A DNA stretch of 6,164 bases from positions 8,865 to 15,028 of the forward strand of contig DBCG01000034.1 of assembly GCA_002292945.1 (NCBI GenBank), written 5' to 3'. Under the pieces are notes generated by a model. It did no database searches. It was not told the DNA's origin and saw only the letters and a list, made by a program, of their open reading frames with translations. The position numbers were made by a program, and so were the translations under genes. The DNA comes from Proteobacteria bacterium UBA964. GTDB taxonomy: Bacteria > Pseudomonadota > Gammaproteobacteria > Steroidobacterales > Steroidobacteraceae. Shown here piece by piece: positions 1 through 5,611 of this stretch (position 1 is the stretch's first letter; each line of letters starts with the position of its first letter).

Positions 1-1224
1 TTCGAGATGTTCATGTCCCTCTCCTGTCACAACTGCCCGGATGTGGTGCAGGCGCTGACCTTGATGTCGGTGCTCAACCCCGCCGTCGAGACGGTGGTGA
101 TCGACGGCGCGCTCTACCAGGACGAGGTCACGGCGCGTCAGGTGATGGCGGTGCCGATGGTGTTCCTCAACGGCGAACTCTTCGGCTCCGGTCGCATGAG
201 CCTCGAGGAGATCGTCGCCCGTCTCGACACGCAGAACGGCGACAAGGAGCGCGCCAAGATCGATGCCAAGGCACCCTTCGATATGCTGATCATCGGCGGC
301 GGCCCCGCCGGCGCAGCCGCAGCGGTCTACGCTGCGCGCAAAGGCCTGCGCACGGGTATCGCCTCCGAACGCTTCGGCGGCCAGACCAACGACACACTGG
401 GCATCGAGAACTACATCTCGGTGCTGGAAACGCAGGGGCCGCGTTTCGCCACCGACCTCGAGGCGCATGTGCGTCACTACGGTGTCGACATCATGGACCT
501 GCAGCGCGCCGAGAAGGTCGTGCCGCCCGCCGCGCCCGGCGCTCTAGCAGAGGTGACGATGACCCACGGCGGCACATTGCGCGCGCGGGCCGTCATCCTC
601 GCGACCGGTGCCCGGTGGCGCAATGTCGGCGTCCCCGGCGAAACCGAGTACCGCAACCGCGGCGTCGCCTACTGCCCGCACTGCGATGGGCCGCTCTTCA
701 AAGGCAAGCGTGTCGCCGTCATCGGCGGCGGCAACTCGGGCGTGGAAGCGGCGATCGATCTCGCCGGCGTGGTCGGCCATGTGACCGTGGTCGAGTTCGC
801 CGACCAGCTCAAGGCCGACGCGGTGCTGGTCGCGAAGCTCAAGAGCCTCGCCAACACCCACATCATCCTGAACGCCCAGACCACCGCGATCGAGGGTGAT
901 GGCAAAACCGTCACCGGCCTCACCTACCAGGACCGCGCCTCCGGCGAGGCGCAGACGCTCACCCTCGACGGCGTGTTCGTCCAGATCGGCCTCGTCCCCA
1001 ACACCGAGTTCCTGAAGGGCACCGTAGAGCTCTCTCGCTTCGGCGAGATCGTGGTGGATCACCACGGCGCGACCAACGCGCCGGGCGTGTTCGCGGCGGG
1101 CGATGCCACCACCGTGCCCTACAAGCAGATCGTCATCGCCGCGGGCGATGGTGCCAAGGCGGCGCTCGGCGCCTTCGATTACCTGATCCGCAGTTCCGCG
1201 CCCACCGTCAACGCCGCAGCCTGA
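1..1224 (+). CDS. ahpF: Alkyl hydroperoxide reductase subunit F (5'-truncated by window edge)
   Basis: This is the FAD/NADH-dependent cytosolic reductase that passes electrons from NADH through two disulfide centres to the peroxiredoxin AhpC. The frame is open from base 1 and carries 407 codons. The N-terminal thioredoxin-fold centre CHNC is at visible codons 9-12, followed by the FAD-binding GGGPAG (99-104), the catalytic CPHC of the thioredoxin-reductase-like domain (225-228), the NADH-binding GGGNSG (242-247) and the C-terminal FAD motif AAGDATTVPYKQI (near 365-377). Aligned from memory to E. coli AhpF (521 residues, CHNC at 129-132), about 120 N-terminal residues are missing, so the start lies to the left and the ATG at 7 is not the true start. 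All four redox cysteines are present. AhpC is normally just upstream but is out of view. The gene converges on the DUF2389 gene with only 17 bases between their stops. Confidence 0.97.
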   Translation, partial: FEMFMSLSCHNCPDVVQALTLMSVLNPAVETVVIDGALYQDEVTARQVMAVPMVFLNGELFGSGRMSLEEIVARLDTQNGDKERAKIDAKAPFDMLIIGGGPAGAAAAVYAARKGLRTGIASERFGGQTNDTLGIENYISVLETQGPRFATDLEAHVRHYGVDIMDLQRAEKVVPPAAPGALAEVTMTHGGTLRARAVILATGARWRNVGVPGETEYRNRGVAYCPHCDGPLFKGKRVAVIGGGNSGVEAAIDLAGVVGHVTVVEFADQLKADAVLVAKLKSLANTHIILNAQTTAIEGDGKTVTGLTYQDRASGEAQTLTLDGVFVQIGLVPNTEFLKGTVELSRFGEIVVDHHGATNAPGVFAAGDATTVPYKQIVIAAGDGAKAALGAFDYLIRSSAPTVNAAA

Positions 1225-1243
1225 GGCGGCGACGGTCGCCGTC
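1225..1243. terminator. GC-rich hairpin between convergent genes
   Basis: Directly after the ahpF stop, GGCGGCG pairs with CGCCGTC (one G-T pair) around a five-base loop. It sits between ahpF and the convergent DUF2389 gene and overlaps that gene's stop codon. There is no T-run on either side, so it is not a textbook intrinsic terminator. It may still help end transcription in both directions. Confidence 0.3.
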
Positions 1244-1493
1244 AGACCCACCCACGCCGCCAATGCGCGGCATCCGTGAGCTCCCGCCAGCCGATGATGC
1301 GTGCGCGCTTGGAATGCACGGCCTCGATCTCCACCGACACCACGGGCGAGCCGGGCGGAACCGGCTCGATGACCTGGGTCACGAGGAAGTGCTTTTCCTT
1401 GTTCCTGGGTGCGACAGCCGTCCACTTGGTGTGCAGCAGCTTCTTCGGGCTCAGCGCGTTGGTCGGGGGGCGTATCGTCGGGGCGCGTGTCAT
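1242..1493 (-). CDS. DUF2389 / TIGR02450 tryptophan-rich conserved protein
   Basis: An 83-residue protein of the small DUF2389 (TIGR02450) family, whose function is not known to me. The family signature is clear: a segment reading LSPKKLLHTKWTAV at about residues 14-27, then PRNKEKHFLVTQV near 29-41, and a C-terminal WRELTDAAHWRRGW with its conserved tryptophans at about 69-82. No signal peptide or membrane span is visible, so it is probably cytosolic. Its length fits the family. The ATG at 1493-1491 overlaps the TGA of the upstream DUF1415 gene as ATGA, implying translational coupling and a shared mRNA. It ends against the convergent ahpF. The family assignment is strong; the role is unknown. 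Confidence 0.88.
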   Translation of the reverse strand: MTRAPTIRPPTNALSPKKLLHTKWTAVAPRNKEKHFLVTQVIEPVPPGSPVVSVEIEAVHSKRARIIGWRELTDAAHWRRGWV

Positions 1494-2047
1494 CCCGGAC
1501 CGCCCCGCTTCACCGCCGCGAGACCCGCAGGACCCAGCTTCTCGAGCGTCGCGAGATTGGAGGCCGAGATGCTACCGGTATCGCCGAACGCATCGACCGC
1601 CCGCGCGACGCTCTCCTCGCGCAACAGGTGCAGGGTCGGATACGGCGAGCGGTTGGTCTCGTTGCCGATGTCGTCGAATCCGGTCCCGGCGAACTGGTAC
1701 TGCGGATGGAAGCTCGCGATCTGGATCTCGCCCGCAAGTCCCATCGCCTGCAGCGCCTCATCCGCGAACTCCAAAAAATCATTGAAGTCGTGGAAATCCT
1801 GCAGGACCCGCGGATGGATCAGCATGGTCGTCTCGATCTGCTCCGGCGGAACATCGACGAGGCGTTGCAGCTCCGTCGCGAGGTCTTCCAGCAAGGCCTC
1901 GGGCGTCTCGGCCTCGCTCATCGCGTAACAGATCGTTCCCTTGAGCGCCGGGGCCGGCGCGAACGGACAAAGTTTAAGACCGATGACCACGCGCTCGACC
2001 CAAGCGCGGGTCTCGGTGATGGACGGGTCTTCAGGCGAAGCGGACAT
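1490..2047 (-). CDS. DUF1415 domain-containing protein
   Basis: A 185-residue protein matching the DUF1415 family of proteobacteria, of unknown function. Characteristic blocks are TRAWVERVVIGLKLCPFAP (13-31), LIHPRVLQDFHDFNDFL (76-92), ASFHPQYQFAGT (111-122) and NRSPYPTLHLLREESV (132-147). The single cysteine in LCPFAP and the conserved His/Asp-rich blocks could form a metal or catalytic site, but that is inference. No signal peptide or membrane span is seen. The start at 2047 is preceded by a GGAAG-like sequence about 8 bases upstream and lies 22 bases after the DoxX stop. Its own stop overlaps the DUF2389 start. Both points suggest an operon CPXCG-DoxX-DUF1415-DUF2389. Confidence 0.93.
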   Translation of the reverse strand: MSASPEDPSITETRAWVERVVIGLKLCPFAPAPALKGTICYAMSEAETPEALLEDLATELQRLVDVPPEQIETTMLIHPRVLQDFHDFNDFLEFADEALQAMGLAGEIQIASFHPQYQFAGTGFDDIGNETNRSPYPTLHLLREESVARAVDAFGDTGSISASNLATLEKLGPAGLAAVKRGGPG

Positions 2048-2069
2048 CAGAGCACTTCCGCCCTGGCGC

Positions 2070-2468
2070 TTACCGTCGTGCTGCGAGCAGCAGCAATCCG
2101 GCGAAGATGCCGAGGTTCTTGATGAAGTTCTGCAGCTCGTGCTGCGGGTTGCCGCCGGGATAGTCGTTCCAGAAGTCGTGCATGAAGAGGTTGATCAACA
2201 GCGTCAGCCCGGCGAGCAGGAACGCCGCGGTCCGGGTCTGCCGGTCGAAGATGATAGCGAGGCCGCCGCCGACCTGCAGAAGGATGGTGAGCAGCAGCAA
2301 GGGCAAGGCGAGCGGCACGCCGTGGAGTTCCATGTAGGCCAAGCTGCCCGCGAATCCGGTCACCTTGAAGATGCCGGGAACCACGAAGTAAAGCCCCAGG
2401 AGCACACGCCCTGTGACAGCCATCGGTCGGCTGAGAGTGTCGAGCACGGGGTTCAGCGGGTTGTTCAT
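2070..2468 (-). CDS. DoxX family inner-membrane protein
   Basis: A 132-residue, four-span membrane protein of the DoxX/DoxD-like family. Hydrophobic segments run at about 17-34, 52-74, 80-96 and 112-130. The first helix has the family-typical pattern RVLLGLYFVVPGIFKVTGF, and the motif LINLFMHDFW precedes the last helix, as in many DoxX proteins. Members are linked to redox or thiol stress in some bacteria (for example the mycobacterial DoxX-SodA-SseA complex), but many are uncharacterised. An AGGA (2475-2478 on the plus strand) six bases before the ATG supports this start. The gene lies 75 bases downstream of the CPXCG gene and 22 bases upstream of DUF1415. A redox role alongside ahpF is possible but rests only on position. 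Confidence 0.9.
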   Translation of the reverse strand: MNNPLNPVLDTLSRPMAVTGRVLLGLYFVVPGIFKVTGFAGSLAYMELHGVPLALPLLLLTILLQVGGGLAIIFDRQTRTAAFLLAGLTLLINLFMHDFWNDYPGGNPQHELQNFIKNLGIFAGLLLLAARR

Positions 2469-2490
2469 GGGGAGTCCTGGGTAGCGTCGG

Positions 2491-2537
2491 GCGTGGTATG
2501 CAGCATGGCCAGCGACCAGTGTCGCATACCCCCACGC
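2491..2537 (-). promoter_or_regulatory. Interrupted inverted repeat in DoxX leader
   Basis: In the gap between the CPXCG and DoxX genes, on the minus strand GCGTG-GGG-GTATGC pairs with GCATAC-CACGC. That gives 11 pairs with a three-base bulge around a 22-base centre. If transcribed it would form a bulged hairpin just before the DoxX ribosome-binding site. It could be a weak terminator, an mRNA-processing site or a leader structure. There is no T-run. Confidence 0.3.
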
Positions 2538-2543
2538 ACCGCC

Positions 2544-2837
2544 CTAAGCCCGCTCCGCCGTCACACCGACCAGCTCGCCGCTCTCGTCGACCTCGCCCGC
2601 GAGATCGATCGGTTGGCAGCAGATCTGACAGTCCTCGATGTAGCGGAACGAGCCTGCGGAGAGGTCCATCACCGTGTCGATCGACTCGCCGCAATACGGG
2701 CACTCGATGGTGACGAGCCGGGTGGGTTCGCCGGAAGCCGCGCCCGGTTCGAACACCGGCTCGAGCCCGTAGAGCGCGTCGATCGCTTGGGCGTCGGAGG
2801 GATCGGGTGATTCTGCGGTTCGTGGCCGGGCGGTCAT
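2544..2837 (-). CDS. CPXCG-motif cysteine-rich zinc-ribbon protein
   Basis: A 97-residue protein of the small CPXCG cysteine-rich family. The core holds CPYCG at 46-50 and, after DLSAG and YIEDC, the second pair in CQIC at 70-73 followed by Cys74 and QPI. The four cysteines C46, C49, C70 and C73 would bind zinc; its partner is unknown. The family core is only about 60 residues, so roughly 40 residues are an N-terminal extension, including AIDALYGLEPVFEP. Residues 11-20 (PDPSDAQAID) are encoded by a 29-bp sequence repeated at 4541-4569, which suggests the 5' end was remodelled. The ATG at 2837 has no good Shine-Dalgarno sequence (GGTGG lies 12 bases away), so the start is less sure than the family. 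It is the first gene of the minus-strand cluster. Confidence 0.85.
   Translation of the reverse strand: MTARPRTAESPDPSDAQAIDALYGLEPVFEPGAASGEPTRLVTIECPYCGESIDTVMDLSAGSFRYIEDCQICCQPIDLAGEVDESGELVGVTAERA
2779..2807. repeat. 29-bp direct repeat, copy 1 (inside CPXCG gene)
   Basis: These 29 bases are identical to 4541-4569 in the same orientation. In both copies the minus-strand reading frame gives PDPSDAQAID. Past a 4-versus-1 base difference, similarity resumes with CTCTAC on the minus strand. The two copies are 1762 bases apart and bracket the lower-GC orphan-gene segment. Confidence 0.9.
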
Positions 2838-2994
2838 GGCGACATCATGCCACCGATGACGAGATCCGCCCGATCAAGGCATATCGCCGGGCGGAATCGC
2901 CGAATACGGGTGCGAGACCAGGTGTCCTGTCCGCCCTGCTGTGCTTGACCCTGGCGAGATCGCCGATCGACCCCGCTCTGTCGACGCACTACAT

Positions 2995-3213
2995 CTATCG
3001 ACTGCCAGACACCACCGCAATGTAAATCGAGCCTATCACGGAAAATAGCGCGAGCGTCACGATCAATATAGCGACTATTACCGAACGAACTATTTGAGAT
3101 TTGCTGGCTGTCTGGTTAGGCATCGGCAATGAAATCCGCCGCTTTCGCAGCCTTTGTATCGCCAGCGACGACCCACTTATCTGAGCCATGATCCTTTCGA
3201 CTTTCAAGGACAC
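2995..3213 (-). CDS. Small single-span membrane protein, hypothetical
   Basis: I do not recognise this protein. It has at most 72 residues. A basic N-terminal half (RLRKRR near 21-26) is followed by one strong hydrophobic segment, about IVRSVIVAILIVTLALF (41-57), running on to GSIYIAVV, then a short tail. This suggests a one-span inner-membrane protein with the basic part in the cytoplasm. The start is uncertain: the longest form begins with GTG at 3213 (AAAGAG lies about 9 bases upstream), ATG at 3189 gives 64 residues, and ATG at 3122 gives a short form starting MPNQTASKSQ. It begins 49 bases after the stop of the broken regulator on the same strand and may be co-transcribed with it. It lies in the lower-GC segment. 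Confidence 0.45.
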   Translation of the reverse strand: MSLKVERIMAQISGSSLAIQRLRKRRISLPMPNQTASKSQIVRSVIVAILIVTLALFSVIGSIYIAVVSGSR

Positions 3214-3262
3214 CGTCGATCGCTCTTTCTGTGTTCACCTCGATTGACGCCGTCGCGTCTGA

Positions 3263-3644
3263 CTACAACTGGCGAACTCCCGATACGACGTCCAGATAGT
3301 CCTCGACGCTGGCAATCAACGGCGCCTCGGGCACGACGTACAAGCACCGACGATCATCGGCGGCCCGATTAAAGCAACACCAATTCATGTTTCGAATCTT
3401 TCGGAGATGATTTCTGACCCCCACCTCGCTGTAGCCGAGAATCATATGCACCTGCTTCTTTACGGAGCGGCGTACCGTTCCGCCAATACAGGTATATGAG
3501 GAGCGAGATCTCGAGATTGATCAGCACACCCGCCCGAGGCAAACGGGTCTGCAAAAATCTTCGCGCGTCGAGCAATCGACCGCAGAGCAGCTTGTTGAGC
3601 TGAGCTCTATTCAGTTTTTCACGCCGTGAACTTCGGTTTTGCAA
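3263..3644 (-). pseudogene. Winged-helix (MarR-like) regulator split by a frameshift
   Basis: Two overlapping minus-strand frames make sense only when joined. The first, from TTG at 3644, gives a basic N-terminus and a helix LEISLLIYLYWRNGT. The second continues as RSVKKQVHMILGYSEVGVRNHLRKI, a helix-turn-helix, then DDRRCLYVVPEAPLIASVEDYL, which resembles the wing and following helix of MarR-type regulators (DRR, then a VxP-L pattern), and ends with TAG at 3263. Removing one base near 3463-3473 joins them into a protein of about 120-125 residues, a plausible size for a small DNA-binding regulator. Left unshifted, the first frame runs on to 3369 with an unrelated tail. A TGA stop four codons before the TTG limits how far upstream it can start. 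It faces away from the secreted-protein gene at 3827. Sequencing error, real inactivation or programmed frameshifting cannot be told apart here. The winged-helix call is from pattern recognition. Confidence 0.55.
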
Positions 3645-3676
3645 GCCGGAATCTCAGGGAATATCTAAGAGCTGAT

Positions 3677-3695
3677 GTTCCTTAGGCTGAGGAAC
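3677..3695. repeat. Short inverted repeat between divergent genes
   Basis: GTTCCT and AGGAAC form a six-base perfect inverted repeat around TAGGCTG (a seventh T-G pair is possible). It lies 33 bases upstream of the regulator start at 3644, so it could be an operator for the winged-helix protein or an mRNA hairpin. No T-run follows on either strand. Confidence 0.3.
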
Positions 3696-3725
3696 GACCG
3701 CAGCGTAATCCGCTCGAAATATCCC

Positions 3726-3768
3726 GTCAAAAAAAATAGCGGCGCTTACTTTCGGTTTCTTTTTTGAC
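3726..3768. repeat. Inverted repeat GTCAAAAAA / TTTTTTGAC
   Basis: Nine perfectly paired bases (3726-3734 with 3760-3768) are separated by 25 bases, and pairing resumes outside a single C-C mismatch (CC with GG). The right arm overlaps a TTGACC that could be the -35 of the gene at 3827. This placement suits an operator. A bidirectional terminator is less likely, because the central 25 bases have no strong GC stem. Confidence 0.35.
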
Positions 3769-3793
3769 CGGGCACCTACTCACCAACTAAATT
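3764..3793 (+). promoter_or_regulatory. Candidate sigma-70 promoter for the secreted-protein gene
   Basis: TTGACC (3764-3769, five of six bases of the -35 consensus) and TAAATT (3788-3793, four of six bases of the -10) are 18 bases apart. They sit upstream of the ATG at 3827, in a stretch that is about 20% GC. Confidence 0.4.
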
Positions 3794-3826
3794 AATTTTT
3801 ATTATTTTGATAGAAGTAAAAATGCA

Positions 3827-4267
3827 ATGCATTTTAAGTTACGATACACAATTATTTTTCTCTGCTTTCCAATATCAGAGTTCGCTTTTGCGCAGGGAAA
3901 GTCGTTCAACTGTACCTTCCGGAGCGAAGTCGGGGTGAGCTCCCTCTCGGTGACCGTCCCCACCACCGAGATAAAGTTGATGTCTGACAGCGTCGTGATC
4001 GAGTACGCCGAAGCTGGACAGGCCTCGGTCACAGACGAGAGATCCGGCCTTCGAACCGAGATGCGTCGCATAGAGATGAACGACAGCGATCACTTGGTGG
4101 ACCTGTCGCGGGCACCGCAGATCTCGATCCTGTCCATCCTCGGGGCCGATGCCACCGGGAAGACGATCGCGATCTGGTCGTTCCACGCATGGGGTGACTT
4201 GTCAGGCGCTCTGCCGAAGGTGTTTACTCGTCCCGCACAACGCTTCGGCTATTGCACCAAGCTTTGA
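3827..4267 (+). CDS. Sec-secreted small protein with two cysteines, hypothetical
   Basis: I do not recognise the family. The protein has 146 residues. The N-terminus is a clear signal peptide: basic HFKLR, a hydrophobic TIIFLCFPI, and AFA before Q23 as a likely signal-peptidase I site, so the mature protein of about 124 residues is probably periplasmic. Only two cysteines remain after cleavage, C29 in SFNCTF and C143 in FGYCTKL, near the two ends of the mature chain and placed to form a disulfide. The middle is polar and looks beta-rich, with no known catalytic motif. The first 75 bases are very AT-rich while the rest is GC-rich, giving a patchwork composition. AGAAG lies about 10 bases before the ATG. 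A membrane zinc-ribbon gene follows after 10 bases and is probably in the same operon. Confidence 0.7.
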   Translation: MHFKLRYTIIFLCFPISEFAFAQGKSFNCTFRSEVGVSSLSVTVPTTEIKLMSDSVVIEYAEAGQASVTDERSGLRTEMRRIEMNDSDHLVDLSRAPQISILSILGADATGKTIAIWSFHAWGDLSGALPKVFTRPAQRFGYCTKL

Positions 4268-4277
4268 CGCCCGACAA

Positions 4278-4472
4278 ATGACTACTATTTTCGGGCTCGC
4301 CATGGTGGGCGTGGCCGCCGCCATCTTTTTGACCGCTGGTATCTTATGGTTGACGCTTAATCACTCGAGACAGCACGGGTCAAAAAGGCCGTACAAATAC
4401 TGCTTTTATTGCGGGGATCCGATGCCGAGAAACGATCGAGAATGCCCGCATTGCGGGAACACACCGGAGTGA
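4278..4472 (+). CDS. Membrane-anchored zinc-ribbon small protein, hypothetical
   Basis: A 64-residue protein. One membrane span covers about residues 4-27, rich in Ala, Ile and Leu. A basic linker (HSRQHGSKRPYK) follows, then a compact zinc ribbon with C42, C45, C57 and C60 (CFYC, 11 residues, CPHC). The basic linker after the span suggests that the ribbon faces the cytoplasm. Its function is unknown; such ribbons usually bind zinc to support protein or nucleic-acid contacts. An earlier in-frame start at 4149 would overlap the preceding gene and add a non-membrane, Arg/Ser-rich stretch, so ATG 4278 is preferred. It has no good Shine-Dalgarno sequence, but its start is only 10 bases past the TGA of the secreted-protein gene, so coupled translation is likely. 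Confidence 0.65.
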   Translation: MTTIFGLAMVGVAAAIFLTAGILWLTLNHSRQHGSKRPYKYCFYCGDPMPRNDRECPHCGNTPE

Positions 4473-4509
4473 GCCCCTGACGGTGGCACCCGCCCTAGCT
4501 CCGAGCGGT

Positions 4510-4656
4510 TTATGTCCTGCGGACTATCGCGTTGTAGAGATCGATCGCTTGGGCGTCGGAGGGATCGGGAACCGGCTCGGCGGCGGCGCGCGGGAGTAAC
4601 TCCCCAACGGATATGTCATCGTCTTCGCGCATAGGCTTTCTAGAACACCACCGCAT
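4510..4656 (-). pseudogene. 48-codon remnant sharing a peptide with the CPXCG protein
   Basis: A short minus-strand frame from ATG 4656 (or ATG 4632, 40 residues) to TAA at 4510. Its middle is an acidic stretch (REDDDISVGELLPR) followed by AAAEPV, then PDPSDAQAID encoded by the 29-bp repeat, LY as in the CPXCG protein, and an unrelated end NAIVRRT. It may be the displaced 5' part of another CPXCG-type gene, cut off when the segment to its left was inserted or duplicated. It has no cysteine ribbon and only a weak AGAAAG before ATG 4632. It lies just beyond the MipA terminator. It could instead be non-coding. Confidence 0.35.
4541..4569. repeat. 29-bp direct repeat, copy 2
   Basis: Exact match to 2779-2807 in the same orientation and the same minus-strand reading frame. 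It is the right-hand boundary of the lower-GC segment. See copy 1. Confidence 0.9.
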
Positions 4657-4662
4657 ATCTGG

Positions 4663-4689
4663 AGAAAAGTGTCAGATCAGATCGACACT
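4663..4689 (-). terminator. Intrinsic terminator downstream of the MipA gene
   Basis: On the minus strand AGTGTC (4689-4684) pairs with GACACT (4673-4668) around a ten-base loop, and TTTTCT follows. The structure begins 7 bases after the TAG of the MipA gene. The stem is only six pairs and AT-balanced, so it is a modest terminator, but its position is right. Confidence 0.55.
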
Positions 4690-4696
4690 CACAGAC

Positions 4697-5524
4697 CTAG
4701 AACATGTAGATGAAACCGATACCGACCTCGGCTTCAAAGTCCTCTCGTGCGATCGGACTGCGCCTGACATCGCTGCTGAAATGCTCATAGAGCACCTCAC
4801 CAAAAATCTGCCAATTCGCGTTGATGATACTCCGGTAGGTGTAATTGATCCCGACCGAGCGAAATCCACCGCTCAAGTTCGTCTCGGCCAAGCCGGAGGC
4901 CATTGACTGCGCCGCGTTGACACCGAAATCCCTGTTGGCACGATCGCTGTCGTGATAGACCGCAACGATACCGATCTCAGAACCGGATCCATCGCTGCGG
5001 TCACCGAAGCGGCGCCCCATACCGAAAAGCCCAAGAAGCCCGCTGTCACCCGTGACAACCCGACCATCAAGCCAATAACGCCAATCAGCATCGAACGCAC
5101 GGCGCACTTGCAGCACGAACTCGGTGCCCTCCTCTGAATCGCCCAGCCCATCCAAGCGGCCATCATCGGAATCGCTTTCTTCGCGACCTTCGTCGAAGGC
5201 CACGGCAGCATCGAACAACCACTTGTCGGCACGGAGACCACGCCAACCCAGCGCCTCGCCCGCGAAATAGAAGATATCGTCACCTCTGCGCCACTGCACC
5301 GCACCAGCGGGATTGGCTTCGAAGCCGAACTCATCCGATCCTTCGTAGGCGGACTCATACTCGACACCCAGCCCCAGACCAAAGCTGAAGCCGTCCTCAC
5401 CCCGCGTGAAATCGTCAACCGAAGGCAAGGGCACCAAAGCCGTTTTCCCGTCCTGTGCTGACGCCGCTTGAGAGGCGAGCGTCTGCATCAAGACCACGAC
5501 AAGCAAACCGGTGAGGTGTCTCAT
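4697..5524 (-). CDS. MipA/OmpV family outer-membrane protein
   Basis: A 275-residue outer-membrane beta-barrel of the MipA/OmpV family. Some members scaffold murein enzymes (E. coli MipA with MltA and PBP1B) and others act as porin-like or antibiotic-induced proteins; which applies here is unknown. The signal peptide is clear, with ASA before Q24. Alternating aromatic/hydrophobic strands run through the whole length. Family-like blocks are GLGVEYESAYEGSDE (51-65), DGRLDGLGDSEEGTEF (121-136), FGVNAAQSMASGL (200-212) and SPIARE (256-261). The chain ends in phenylalanine (IYMF), as outer-membrane proteins do for Bam recognition. An acidic loop (EGREESDSDDGRLDGLGDSEEG) is probably exposed. GGAG lies 10 bases before the ATG. 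It is on the same strand as the VOC gene, 87 bases downstream of it, and a likely terminator follows the stop. Confidence 0.92.
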   Translation of the reverse strand: MRHLTGLLVVVLMQTLASQAASAQDGKTALVPLPSVDDFTRGEDGFSFGLGLGVEYESAYEGSDEFGFEANPAGAVQWRRGDDIFYFAGEALGWRGLRADKWLFDAAVAFDEGREESDSDDGRLDGLGDSEEGTEFVLQVRRAFDADWRYWLDGRVVTGDSGLLGLFGMGRRFGDRSDGSGSEIGIVAVYHDSDRANRDFGVNAAQSMASGLAETNLSGGFRSVGINYTYRSIINANWQIFGEVLYEHFSSDVRRSPIAREDFEAEVGIGFIYMF

Positions 5525-5611
5525 AAGTACTCAGCTCCAAGATCTATCAATGCCTGGAGACATCATCTTCGCGCAACGCCCTGCAACCGTTCACTCAGTC
5601 AGCTGCGACGT

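Noticed and set aside
544..1425. Long minus-strand open frame of 293 codons
   Set aside because: It lies antisense across ahpF and runs through the DUF2389 gene; the translation is rich in Gly, Ala, Arg and Asp with no family pattern. It is a high-GC shadow.
1409..2810. Plus-strand open frames at 1409-2122 and 1941-2810
   Set aside because: They are antisense to DUF1415, DoxX and CPXCG, which have clear family motifs. The plus-strand translations are low-complexity, Arg- and Glu-rich.
2866..2894. CCGCCC/GGGCGG inverted repeat upstream of the CPXCG gene
   Set aside because: The six-base GC-only arms around a 17-base loop are expected by chance in DNA of this composition, and nothing else supports a role.
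3726..3768. Intrinsic terminator for the region left of 3827
   Set aside because: The arms are A- and T-rich with a 25-base centre and no strong GC stem before the T-run, so an operator reading is more likely.
3802..4186. Minus-strand open frames at 3802-4071 and 3875-4186
   Set aside because: They are antisense to the secreted-protein gene, which has a convincing signal peptide and an upstream promoter candidate. The antisense frames show no motif.
4613..5418. Plus-strand frame 4613-4906 and minus-strand frame 4873-5418
   Set aside because: Both overlap the MipA/OmpV gene, whose signal peptide and C-terminal Phe fix the real frame.
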